Part shown: piece after piece, positions 34,101-41,239 of the stretch
Numbering within the stretch: the first letter of the stretch is position 1
Layout: the number at the start of each line of letters is the position of its first letter
DNA from: Amycolatopsis orientalis DSM 40040 = KCTC 9412
GTDB lineage: Bacteria; Actinomycetota; Actinomycetes; Mycobacteriales; Pseudonocardiaceae
Assembly (NCBI RefSeq): GCF_000478275.1
Contig: NZ_ASJB01000080.1
Location: forward strand, 62,001 to 126,000
Direction of reading: 5' to 3'
DNA: 64,000 nucleotides
Program-made: the position numbers and the translations under genes
Notes under the pieces: model-generated
Databases searched by the model: none
Told to the model about the DNA's origin: nothing
What the model saw: only the letters and a program-made list of their open reading frames with translations

Positions 34101-36968
34101 CGGTGCCGCGCCGGGAGCGCAGACGCCGGTCAACGTGTCGCCGTCGTAGGTGTAGGTCCAGCTCAACGGATCCTGTCCGGCGGCCGGCGGGGGTGTCTGC
34201 ACCTTGGTGACATGCGCACCCGTCCACGTGATCCCCAGGGAACGCCCGGAGACGTCGTTCACCACCGCGGTCACATGCCCGGACGTGTCGTACTCGAGAT
34301 GCTCGGTGAGCCCTGCCGGGTCGGTGACACGGATCAGCTTCCCCGCGTTGTCGAACAGCCAGCGGCTGCCGGTGACATCCCTGAGCGTGTAGTAACCGGT
34401 GCCACTGTCATAGACGAGGTCGACGTTCTGGCCCATCGGCGGTGCGAAGGAGCCGTCCGGATTACGGCCGAACCTGGCTTGCCTGCCGTTCGGATAGGTC
34501 AGCACGACGTCGACAACGACGTTCTGCGCGGACCGGTTCGGGACGAGCCGCGTGTCCAGACGGGACGCCCAGCCGACACCGAATGCGGTGTCCCTACGGG
34601 GATCCAGGCTGTTGTAAGTCCTCGTGATGGTGAGATCTGGACCGACGGTGGCGACGTTGGCGTCGGTGACGACGGTCGAGTAGTTCCCGATCTGCGGATC
34701 GAGACCAGGACCGTTAACGGTGTCCGGACTGCCCGCGAGATGCGAGGTGATCTCCGGCTGCGGGACACGTGTGGTCAGCGCCAGCGGGCCGACCCAGTTC
34801 GGTGACGGGCTCACCGTGTCATGGGTCTTGACACCCCAGTAGTAGGTCTTGCTCCAGACCAGCTTTCCGGCCGGCGGCACCCAGCTTTCGGGACCCCACG
34901 GGGAATCCGTGCAGTTCTGGGTGAGCGCGACATCGGTGCAGATCCGGAACTGGAAGGTGAACCCCTTGTTCGGCCAGTTGTCGTCATCGATGGCCCGGGC
35001 GAACAAGGTCGGTGTCAAGGATTCGACCGTCGCGCCGTTGCCGGGTTGCTGGTAGTTGGACCCCGGCGGGGTGTTCTGGACTTTCAGTGGAGCCGAACCG
35101 TAGGGAACCTCGTAGACGACGTGGAAGTCCTCGTTCGCGGGATTCCACATGGTCAGGAGAAGTTCGTAGTCTCCCGGGGCCAATGCGGTCAGAGGCACCG
35201 TGATGGTCGCCTGGCCACCCGGTGGCACGTCCACGCCCGGCGCGACTCCCTGGGAGGTCCTGATCACCGTGCCGTTCTGTTTGATCAGATAGCCCAGTCG
35301 ATATCCGCCGCCGGCCGCCCAGGTGGATGACCCCTGGTTCGTGACCTTCGCGGTGAAAGTGCCCTCTCGCGTGTTGGTCGGCAGGAGAACGTCGGTGAGT
35401 TCGTAGGCGGCGCCTTCCGGCGCGTAGCGAACATCGAGGTACGGCTTGTTGGGTGTGTTTGAAGAGGCGAAGCGTTTGAAAGCCGCGCTGTCGCCTTCGT
35501 TGGCGGCACGGATGGTGAAACCGTTGCCCAGGGCCGCTCCGTGTGACCACTGGATCGCGATGTCCTGTGGCAGGACGAACTTGGTCAGGTACTGACCGGC
35601 GCATCCCGCGCCCAACGCCGGGACGTCGACGGTCGCGAGCGCCCGGCCGGCCGCCGCTCCCGGCCACACCGCGTTGTTCCCCCAGCCTTGGGTGACCTCG
35701 AAAAGGGTGACCGGCCGGGTCTGACACGAATGAACTGCCAGCACGTCGAGCGTCGCCCCGATGATGTACTGGTTTCGAAGGGCGGCGGAAACGGACTCCA
35801 GCTTCAGGTACGAGCGGGAGATCGTCCTCCCCCCGTTCGGAGAACCGACCTCGAGTTCGATGTTCCCCGAATGGTCCTGCGTCGTACCGGACTTGACATA
35901 CGTGTCCTCGCTGACCGCTACCTTCCCGACGCTCGGATCCACCACGACCGGGAAGACGCGACTCGGATCACGCAGCCAAGCCGCGTCCAGATCGACTCGC
36001 AGGGTCCAGGTCCGAGCATCCCGCTGCGCGATCGAGTACCGGACTCCCTCGCTTCGGACGCCGGTCCCGGTCACCGGATCGGCCTTGCCGTCGATCATGA
36101 ACCCGGCGGGAATGACTCCTCGCACCACGCCGACCTGGTCGATCAGTTCGACGTCGCCGTCGATGATCTGCGGACGAAGCGCGCCGGTGTGCAGGGTGAA
36201 CGCGTAACTCGACCGCGCCTTCGACGAGCGCAGGACGAGTTCCTCTTTGAGCCCGCCGTTGGTGGCCGACAAACGCAGGTCCACGTCTGGCAGGGCACCG
36301 GGATAGGTCACACTGTCCGCAGCCGGCCGCGCTGCTGCGGGGGCGGCGTCCTGAAGGGCGTAAGCCAGTGTGTGGTCGCCGTCCAGACGGACACTGGCCA
36401 CCTGTCCGGCGTTCGCGAGCGGCGCGAAACTGACGGCTGTCGGAGCTTTACGCGGGGACCACCGGCCATCCGGGCCCGCCTGCAGGTTCAGATCGACGGG
36501 AGACCAGCGCCCATCGGCTTCCCGGACGTTGGCCTGCCCGGTGTGCACCCGAAGAGTGCGGCTGCCATCCGGATTGTCGAACGTCTGAGTGTCCGCGGTG
36601 CGGTCCTGCGGCCGCTCGACGGCCTGGGGATCGATCGACGGCAACCCGCTTCGCTGGTCGACCGTCGGCTTGACGTGCTGCCTGCCGTCGACCACGCCCT
36701 GGACCTGAGGCGGCGCGGCGGCCGAGTCGGCCACCGCGCCGGGCGGACGAGGAGTGTCGCGGAGATCGAGGCCCGGTCTTTCGTGTCTCCCCGTACCCGG
36801 CCCGGATCCCAGCCTCTGCTCGGGCGAATCAAGCGAAGCCCCCAGCGGCAACGGCTCGACCGGCTTGGCGTATTCGACCGCCGAACCGGCGACAGGAAGC
36901 AGAACAGCCAGCACGAGACCGAGAACCAACCAGTTCCGCGCAGCATTGACCACACGTGAACGCGCCAC
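28134..36968 (-). CDS. Secreted RHS polymorphic toxin with DNA/RNA non-specific endonuclease tip
   Basis: 2944 aa. GTG start, N-terminal signal/anchor (NWLVLGLVLAVLLPVAGS), unlike the WXG-targeted toxin at 979. Then a DNRLRE-like adhesion domain (about 350-510), CARDB-like beta domain, RHS repeats interrupted by a LamG lectin-like domain (about 950-1200), more RHS repeats, and the core ending at DPSGHGPW near 2590. After a Cys-rich and Pro-rich segment with a hydrophobic helix, the tip carries GMHRSHLIARMFDGSNEVKN, which matches the His-containing motif of the DNA/RNA non-specific endonuclease (Endonuclea_NS_2) family. The SUKH gene overlaps its end, giving the cognate immunity. Confidence 0.9.
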   Translation of the reverse strand: MARSRVVNAARNWLVLGLVLAVLLPVAGSAVEYAKPVEPLPLGASLDSPEQRLGSGPGTGRHERPGLDLRDTPRPPGAVADSAAAPPQVQGVVDGRQHVKPTVDQRSGLPSIDPQAVERPQDRTADTQTFDNPDGSRTLRVHTGQANVREADGRWSPVDLNLQAGPDGRWSPRKAPTAVSFAPLANAGQVASVRLDGDHTLAYALQDAAPAAARPAADSVTYPGALPDVDLRLSATNGGLKEELVLRSSKARSSYAFTLHTGALRPQIIDGDVELIDQVGVVRGVIPAGFMIDGKADPVTGTGVRSEGVRYSIAQRDARTWTLRVDLDAAWLRDPSRVFPVVVDPSVGKVAVSEDTYVKSGTTQDHSGNIELEVGSPNGGRTISRSYLKLESVSAALRNQYIIGATLDVLAVHSCQTRPVTLFEVTQGWGNNAVWPGAAAGRALATVDVPALGAGCAGQYLTKFVLPQDIAIQWSHGAALGNGFTIRAANEGDSAAFKRFASSNTPNKPYLDVRYAPEGAAYELTDVLLPTNTREGTFTAKVTNQGSSTWAAGGGYRLGYLIKQNGTVIRTSQGVAPGVDVPPGGQATITVPLTALAPGDYELLLTMWNPANEDFHVVYEVPYGSAPLKVQNTPPGSNYQQPGNGATVESLTPTLFARAIDDDNWPNKGFTFQFRICTDVALTQNCTDSPWGPESWVPPAGKLVWSKTYYWGVKTHDTVSPSPNWVGPLALTTRVPQPEITSHLAGSPDTVNGPGLDPQIGNYSTVVTDANVATVGPDLTITRTYNSLDPRRDTAFGVGWASRLDTRLVPNRSAQNVVVDVVLTYPNGRQARFGRNPDGSFAPPMGQNVDLVYDSGTGYYTLRDVTGSRWLFDNAGKLIRVTDPAGLTEHLEYDTSGHVTAVVNDVSGRSLGITWTGAHVTKVQTPPPAAGQDPLSWTYTYDGDTLTGVCAPGAAPNCTSYGRLAGSHYRSSVMDDGPRGYWRLNEDSGPTTANAAARTPGADAGKQNGLGFGAVGALGGTTDTAAVFDGMASHLTLPDDLLKENMSVSAELWFKTGASGTLLSYADQAFPATAPAKWRPLLYVGIDGHLYGGLSARNVTGPSQVISTNPVNDNGWHHAVLTSEVDRQTLYLDGASIGTITGLIDHGTLGKLVVGGGVGKNFPSTNGGDFYFNGSIDEVALYQHTLSPFAVAQHFGAARTIDQLTKITLPQDGRVYAEIGYDDRADRAKSLTDHDGRKWTLDLPVRNNAERTVTLRGPYPEWTYKFDADQGGRLTSIVHKGFDKHWEYNEKGFLKATVDELDNRVEQTTDERGNVLSRKTCRAAGSCNTSYFTYVTSSDPLDPRRDKLATSSDARSSSATDTRYRTSYAYDTAGRLTTTTFPIPAGQIAAPTEVRTYANGTETAEGGGKVPAGVLIQVTDRRNQVASNAFRANGDLAFTKDVMGLVTSYAYDGIGRRLSQQEGNAAGGVFGIRTFEYTPKSEIAKITGPAVTNTITGVTHTPVTSNVYDGNGNLLEATVSDATGGDLARKTTFGYNAFDQRVSVNYPDGGVVQYERSPDLLKVVTTDVLGTKWTDQFDDERRLLSRVATGIGADPATSGMGSLRVENRSYDPTGRLERVQDAMNRATRYGYYGDGLLATTTLEGYQPPSGPARDVLLEQRVYDPAGNLTQQVTAGNRKKTTAYDAAGFVVESTVDPDGVKRKTTFVRDGAGNPTRASSTGAADPARVETTDFTYAPNGSVRRQDTTASNGLVLSSTTTYDERGLAVASTDRRQVETRYTYDATGQPVSTIKPAVDVWVGGQKTANVELTESLGYNTFGEVTQSKDSAGNVTTTERDNMGRATAGVLPAYTPPGGQPIVPVTRTVYDRGGNALTVTDHLNRTTTNTFDPYGHLLTSTLPQVGDTPSVLKSSYNGNGELLSTTDATGAREEFTYDELGRLITATQVERYGGQNVFYTTRTGYDDAGNITSQTTPQGFVSTKAYNGANDLISETDATNRTVTYGYDNSGRQNSVTDPTGLVSTRTYDLAGRLTGTAQIVDGQQQRSSSSSYDGNGNVLQSVSPEGRIVDYGYDFLNRLVKQVEKVDATKSITTWTGYDRLGSRSHFVDGKGNATEYTYTPWGLPESVIEPAVAGATASADRSWTTSYDAVGRATKLVAPGGVTRTREYDEQDRLTVERGAGAEQATTDRTFGYDLAGRVTKVGSPGGDTHYRYDDRGNLRTSQGPMGSSVYTYNGDGTLATRADAAGTATFTYDAAGRLYSAADPLTGRTMDYRYDNAGRLSLTKDRALSGRVARNIGYDKLGRLASDNLTQLTDTSTRVLFGDSYGYDKDDKVTSKTSTRPGAPATNAYGYDGVGRLTSWTAGTQQTTYGWDDAGNRSSVNGAAYTYNERNQLLSGGGAAYTYTKRGTVSAVTRGSTTTTSGFDAFDRLVTRGPTNYQYDSKDRVHTRNNVALSYDGMSNETVTDGMRTVSRLPDGAALSDKAGAGGKLLYADRHGDVVGRYLGAVVDGQRTFDPFGVVTASSGDTSNLGYQGDWTSPDSGDVNMTARWYSPERGGFLSRDDWELAPDPSTATNRYTYGNGDSVGTSDPSGHGPWVNWCDGATDNGPSAPSRGKPRSGSIFGDAATFFYCNMGGQTVGGCGDQIRVNGQLCPQWFHAYAQGYEWEGGNEEPVPVGHCKWRVGGCPKPSTYTGTPGKPGFKPGGKAKPVKPAPPPPPPWIAKALTKAAELAAGATVAVVVDTVSALTEATTVANRALEYFDRSNRITDGPVPAPRVDPLPLPLPVDLEYKEHKDRCEEEGLQPNLPVYGPMEEAYYKGTTGLRATGAVVCLTELKKSKGKPEKPFGWEPGMHRSHLIARMFDGSNEVKNLVPLYSFNNSVQMLNSVEVGVRDAVEGGQRVYYSVTPLYDGKSPVPWGVHAVAEGDGGFKCDVIIYNEPGRDGQRASC

Positions 36969-37119
36969 AGTGACGTACCCCCACAGACCGAACAGCCGTC
37001 CCCCGACGCCGAGCGGAACGTTAAATGGAGGTAAAACGATCAGTCAATGGAGCGGGGCAGGAACTACTCGAATGCCGCAACAGAGTGAAACATCCCATGT
37101 ACTCCATGTGGCCGAGTCA

Positions 37120-38361
37120 TCAACCGCGGATGATGCGAGCCCATCGCCTGCGCAGCGGGGTCACTTGCGCTTCCGGGGGCCCTTCGGGCTCCGGGACCGG
37201 ACGGATCACCGGGGCATAGATCGACTTCGCCAGGTCTCGCTTGGCCTTCTTGAAGCCCGCCAACGCCTCGGGCGGGTATCCACCCAGTTTCGGGCGGTCC
37301 GGCACCTGGCTCAGGTCTTCCAGCAGCGTCCAGTTGGAGCCCAGCGCCGCGAGAGAACGGTGTTTCGTCGCGTAGTAATCGGGGTGGATCGACACCGCCA
37401 CCCCTGATGCGCCTGCCGCGGCGGCCAGCATGTGCAGATGGAATCTCGTGGAGATCCAGGTCTGTCCAGGCGAAACCGGGAGCCCATGCGTCCAGATATG
37501 CGAGAACGGGTAGAAACGTGCGCCGGGCAGCTCCCGCTCCAGGAGGGCGAAGACCTCTCGATCGACGCGGGGGACCCCTTCGATGACGCCGATCTTCTCG
37601 GGCGGGATCTTCCACGAGCGCAGCATCGAGAGCACCGCGCCCGCCAGCTTGCCGACCCCTACCTCCACCAGGTCGGACTGAAGGCACAGCATGACCTCGG
37701 GCACGTCTTCAGCGGCGTCGTAAAGATGCGGGCCGATTCCGATGAACGCGTCGTCGAGACCGACCGGCACGTCCAGCAACTCCGCCGAAGCGTCATCACG
37801 GACTTCCACGATCTCGAACCGATCGGCCAGCGCGCGCAACAGAGGCGCGACGTCGTCACACGCGGGAAGCAATCCCTGTCCTGTCATGGCCGCCCGGCCA
37901 CCGGAACGCTCGGCCGCGGCAGCCGCGCCCGCCAGCAGACCGATTTGCTTGGGCCAGAGCTTGTTGATGTAACCGCCGCCGACCACGTGGATGACGTCCA
38001 CGCCGGCCAGCAGCTCGATGCCGTGGTGGAGCCTCGGCATCATCCCGGGGTTGTGCATGGCCTCACGGACCCAGGCCGCCGCTTGCCACGGATCCTCGGA
38101 GGGGGCCTCCCAGCAAAGCCGCCACAAGGTGTCCGTGAACTTCGCACGGGGGTGCAGCCCGTCAAGGAGCACCGCGGCGGGACCGGGCGAATGGGTGTCC
38201 ACCCAGACGTCCGCGCCCGGAGCCACTTCGGCCAGATGCCGGAGCCAACTCGCGGCAATGAGCTCGTCACCATAGTTGGGGTGACCGACCGGCGCGACCA
38301 GGTAATACAGTGCGCGCCGGGCAGGCTTCGAGACCGAAGCCGTTCTGTCGGGGACCGGCAT
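37120..38361 (-). CDS. Polysaccharide pyruvyl transferase family protein
   Basis: About 413 aa. N-terminal YYLVAPVGHPNYGDELIAASWL and the central HVVGGGYINKLWP, followed by C-terminal STRFHLHMLAAAAG, are the landmark motifs of PF04230 enzymes, which move pyruvate from phosphoenolpyruvate to sugars as a ketal. Pyruvylated sugars occur in teichoic-type polymers and exopolysaccharides. The ATG at 38361 is favoured over 38382. It is divergent from the galactan exporter genes, so it could act on a wall or capsular polymer; the acceptor is unknown. Confidence 0.85.
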   Translation of the reverse strand: MPVPDRTASVSKPARRALYYLVAPVGHPNYGDELIAASWLRHLAEVAPGADVWVDTHSPGPAAVLLDGLHPRAKFTDTLWRLCWEAPSEDPWQAAAWVREAMHNPGMMPRLHHGIELLAGVDVIHVVGGGYINKLWPKQIGLLAGAAAAAERSGGRAAMTGQGLLPACDDVAPLLRALADRFEIVEVRDDASAELLDVPVGLDDAFIGIGPHLYDAAEDVPEVMLCLQSDLVEVGVGKLAGAVLSMLRSWKIPPEKIGVIEGVPRVDREVFALLERELPGARFYPFSHIWTHGLPVSPGQTWISTRFHLHMLAAAAGASGVAVSIHPDYYATKHRSLAALGSNWTLLEDLSQVPDRPKLGGYPPEALAGFKKAKRDLAKSIYAPVIRPVPEPEGPPEAQVTPLRRRWARIIRG

Positions 38362-38466
38362 TCGTGCATCGTAACGCCGCACACACCGTCACCGGAGCGG
38401 GAGCGCGTAAGCGACTCCGGCCGGGGTGGCCCAGGCATCATCGACCCCATCGGTACCCTCGTTCCC

Positions 38467-39420
38467 GTGCATGCCACCAGCACGGTTCACGCCGCCGACG
38501 GTGCTGCTCCGACCTCGGTTCCGCCGATTTCGGACAGCAAGACCTTTTCGCGCGCGTTCGCCGACATCAAGACCGGTTTCGCCGCCAAAGAGCTGTGGGG
38601 ACACCTCGGCTGGCAGGACATCAAGCAGCGCTATCGCCGCTCGGTGATCGGCCCGTTCTGGATCACCATCAGCCAGGGTGTCATCGCACTCGGCCTCGGA
38701 CTCCTGTACTCACAGTTGTTCGGCATGCCGACGTCGACGTTCCTGCCCTACATCAGCACCGGCTTCATCATCTGGGGCTTCATCAGCGGCTGCCTGTCCG
38801 AGGGCATGGAGACCTTCATCTCCAACGAGGGGCTGATCAAACAGCTCCCGGCGCCGCTTTCGGTCTACGTACTGCGCACGGTGTGGCGCCAGACCCTGAT
38901 GCTGGTGCACAACCTGATCGTCTACGTGATCGTCGTCGCGATCTTCTTCACCGCGCTCAACCACCCGTACTCGCTGAACACCGGCAACTGCGATCCGGGC
39001 TACTCCGGCATCTGCCACCCCGGCATCGGCTGGTACTCGCTCACCGCGATCCCCGGCTTCCTCATGCTCGCCTTGAACGCCGGCTGGGTCACCCTCCTGC
39101 TGGGCATCATCTCGACCCGCTACCGGGACATCCCGCAGGTGATCAGCTCGGTCATCCAGCTGCTGTTCTACCTCACGCCGATCGTGTGGCCGATCGACCA
39201 GCTGCTGGCCGGCGGCGCGCGGGCCTCCACCTCGTGGGCCCTGCCGTTCGTCCACGGCAACCCGTTGTTCCATTTCATCCAGATCGTGCGCGCACCGCTG
39301 ATCGGCCAGGAAGTCAGCATCAACAGCTGGTACGTGGTGCTCGGCATCACCGTCGTCGGCTGGGTCCTCGCGCTCGTCGCGATGCGCAATTACCGTTCCC
39401 GCGTCTCTTATTGGGTGTGA
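38467..39420 (+). CDS. wzm: Galactan ABC exporter, membrane subunit (Rv3783/RfbD-type Wzm)
   Basis: 317 aa, ABC-2 type permease with six predicted helices. The cytoplasmic N-terminal interface helix carries LGWQDIKQRYRRSVIGPFW, a strongly conserved Wzm feature. Together with the following ATPase it exports lipid-linked galactan across the membrane. Start GTG at 38467 is chosen: a much longer upstream open frame has no family sequence and is antisense to the pyruvyl transferase. The ATPase follows after 3 bp and glfT1 overlaps that, making a three-gene operon, as in the mycobacterial Rv3781-Rv3783 group (order changed). Confidence 0.9.
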   Translation: MHATSTVHAADGAAPTSVPPISDSKTFSRAFADIKTGFAAKELWGHLGWQDIKQRYRRSVIGPFWITISQGVIALGLGLLYSQLFGMPTSTFLPYISTGFIIWGFISGCLSEGMETFISNEGLIKQLPAPLSVYVLRTVWRQTLMLVHNLIVYVIVVAIFFTALNHPYSLNTGNCDPGYSGICHPGIGWYSLTAIPGFLMLALNAGWVTLLLGIISTRYRDIPQVISSVIQLLFYLTPIVWPIDQLLAGGARASTSWALPFVHGNPLFHFIQIVRAPLIGQEVSINSWYVVLGITVVGWVLALVAMRNYRSRVSYWV

Positions 39421-39423
39421 CAG

Positions 39424-40248
39424 ATGGTCAGCATTGATGTGCACAACGCCTACGTCGACTTCCCCATTTTCGACGCGAAGACCCGCTCCATGAAGAAGAA
39501 GGTGCTGGGCAAGGTCGGCGGCAAGATCGGCACCGAGACCAAGGTGCCGATCATCGAAGCCCTCCACGACGTGACGCTCCAGCTGCGGGAAGGCGACCGG
39601 GTCGGCCTCGTCGGCCACAACGGCGCCGGGAAGTCGACGCTGCTGCGGCTGCTGTCCGGAATCTACGAGCCCACCCGCGGTTCGGCGAAGATCTCCGGCA
39701 AGATCGCGCCGGTCTTCGACCTCGGGATCGGTATGGACCCGGAGATCTCCGGGCTCGAGAACATCATCATCCGCGGCCTGTTCCTCGGGATGACCGCGAA
39801 GCAGATGGAAGCCCGCGTCGACGACATCGCGGAGTTCACCGAACTCGGCGACTACCTGCAGATGCCGCTGCGGACGTACTCGACCGGTATGCGGGTGCGC
39901 CTGGCGCTGGGCGTGGTCACCTCGATCGACCCGGAGATCCTGATCCTCGACGAGGGCATCGGCGCGGTCGACGCGGCGTTCCTCAACAAGGCGAAGGACC
40001 GGCTGAAGGCGCTGGTGAAGCGGTCGGGCATCCTGGTGTTCGCCAGCCACTCGGACGAGTTCCTCTTCGAACTCTGCGATTCCGCCATCTGGATGGACGA
40101 GGGACACGTCAAGCAGCGCGGCTCGCTGCGCGACGTGCTCACCGGCTACAAGGGGCGCGACCCGTTCGAGAACATGAGCAAGGAAACGCTGGAGCGGTTC
40201 GGTGTCGAGCCCGAGCCGGTGTCGACGACGAACGGCGGCCAGGGATGA
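39424..40248 (+). CDS. wzt: Galactan ABC exporter, ATPase subunit (Rv3781/RfbE-type Wzt)
   Basis: 274 aa. Walker A GHNGAGKST near residue 67, the ABC signature region YSTGMRVRLALG and Walker B EILILDEG are all intact, followed by the H-loop ASHSDE. It lacks a C-terminal carbohydrate-binding extension, as for RfbE. It drives export of the galactan lipid intermediate with the Wzm subunit. The ATG at 39424 comes three bases after the wzm stop, and its ATGA overlaps glfT1, so expression is coupled. Confidence 0.93.
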   Translation: MVSIDVHNAYVDFPIFDAKTRSMKKKVLGKVGGKIGTETKVPIIEALHDVTLQLREGDRVGLVGHNGAGKSTLLRLLSGIYEPTRGSAKISGKIAPVFDLGIGMDPEISGLENIIIRGLFLGMTAKQMEARVDDIAEFTELGDYLQMPLRTYSTGMRVRLALGVVTSIDPEILILDEGIGAVDAAFLNKAKDRLKALVKRSGILVFASHSDEFLFELCDSAIWMDEGHVKQRGSLRDVLTGYKGRDPFENMSKETLERFGVEPEPVSTTNGGQG

Positions 40249-41153
40249 CCAGCGAGAACCGGCAGTTGCCCGAAGGCGCCGTAGTCGGCGTCGTCGTCAC
40301 GCGCCATCGGCGGGAACTGCTCGCGGACTCGCTCAAGATCATCGCCTCCCAGACCCGGCCGGTCGACCACCTCGTCGTGGTCGACAACGGTCCGGACCAG
40401 TCGGCACGGGACATCGTCGAGGGCTACCCGCTTCCCTTCACGTACCTGCCCTCGCACCGCAACCTCGGTGGCGCGGGCGGGTTCGCGCTCGGCATGCTGC
40501 ACGCGCTTTCGCTGGGCGCGGACTGGATCTGGCTCGCCGACGACGACGGCCGCCCGGCCGACGAGAACGTCCTCGCGATCCTGCTGGAAGAAGCCGAAAA
40601 GCGGAATCTGGCCGAGATCTCCCCGGTGGTGTCCAACATCGACGCGCCGGACAAGCTCGCGTTCCCGTTGCGGCGCGGGCTGACCTGGAAGCGTTCGTCG
40701 TCGGAGCTGGGCGTCGACTTCCTGCCGGGGATCGCCTCGCTGATGAACGGCGCGTTGTTCCGCGCGTCCACTTTGGACGTCGTCGGCGTGCCGGACCTGC
40801 GGCTCTTCTTCCGCGGCGACGAGGTCGAACTGCACCGGCGGCTGGTGCGGTCGGGGCTGCCGTTCGGCACCTCGCTCAAGACCGCGTACCTGCACCCGGA
40901 CGGCTCGGACGAGTTCAAGCCGATGCTGGGCGGCCGGTTCCACGCGCAGGACCCGGAGAACGAGGTCAAGCGCTACTACACCTACCGCAACCGCGGCTAC
41001 CTACTGTCCCAGCCGGGCATGCGCAAGATCGGCGCGCTCGAAGTCGTGCGGTTCGGGCTGTACTTCGTCGGGGTGAAGCGGGACCCGAAGGCGTTCCTGC
41101 AGTGGCTCAAGCTGGTGCGGCAGGGCCGCAAGGAGAAGTTCTTCCGCTACTGA
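40245..41153 (+). CDS. glfT1: Galactofuranosyltransferase GlfT1
   Basis: 302 aa, GT-A fold GT2 family. N-terminal VGVVVTRHRRELLADSL, then HRNLGGAGGFALGML and DWIWLADDDGRP supply the UDP-sugar and metal site (DDD). The match in size and context is to Rv3782, which adds the first two galactofuranose residues to the decaprenyl-linked rhamnosyl-GlcNAc primer on the inner membrane face. The start ATG overlaps the wzt stop (ATGA). The convergent PPE-like gene follows after a gap containing a 55-bp palindrome. Confidence 0.92.
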   Translation: MTSENRQLPEGAVVGVVVTRHRRELLADSLKIIASQTRPVDHLVVVDNGPDQSARDIVEGYPLPFTYLPSHRNLGGAGGFALGMLHALSLGADWIWLADDDGRPADENVLAILLEEAEKRNLAEISPVVSNIDAPDKLAFPLRRGLTWKRSSSELGVDFLPGIASLMNGALFRASTLDVVGVPDLRLFFRGDEVELHRRLVRSGLPFGTSLKTAYLHPDGSDEFKPMLGGRFHAQDPENEVKRYYTYRNRGYLLSQPGMRKIGALEVVRFGLYFVGVKRDPKAFLQWLKLVRQGRKEKFFRY

Positions 41154-41170
41154 GGCGTGTCCCTCCCCGT

Positions 41171-41225
41171 GCCATGAAAGGTCCTTTCCTTGCGAAATTT
41201 GCAAGGAAAGGACCTTTCATGGCAT
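41171..41225. repeat. 55-bp near-perfect palindrome (AAAGGTCCTTTCC family)
   Basis: 27-bp arms 41171-41197 and 41199-41225 around a single A, with one G-T pair. It fills the gap between glfT1 (ends 41153) and the convergent PPE-like gene (stop at 41240). It is almost identical to the copy at 21861. Confidence 0.9.
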
Positions 41226-41239
41226 TTACGTCGACGCTG

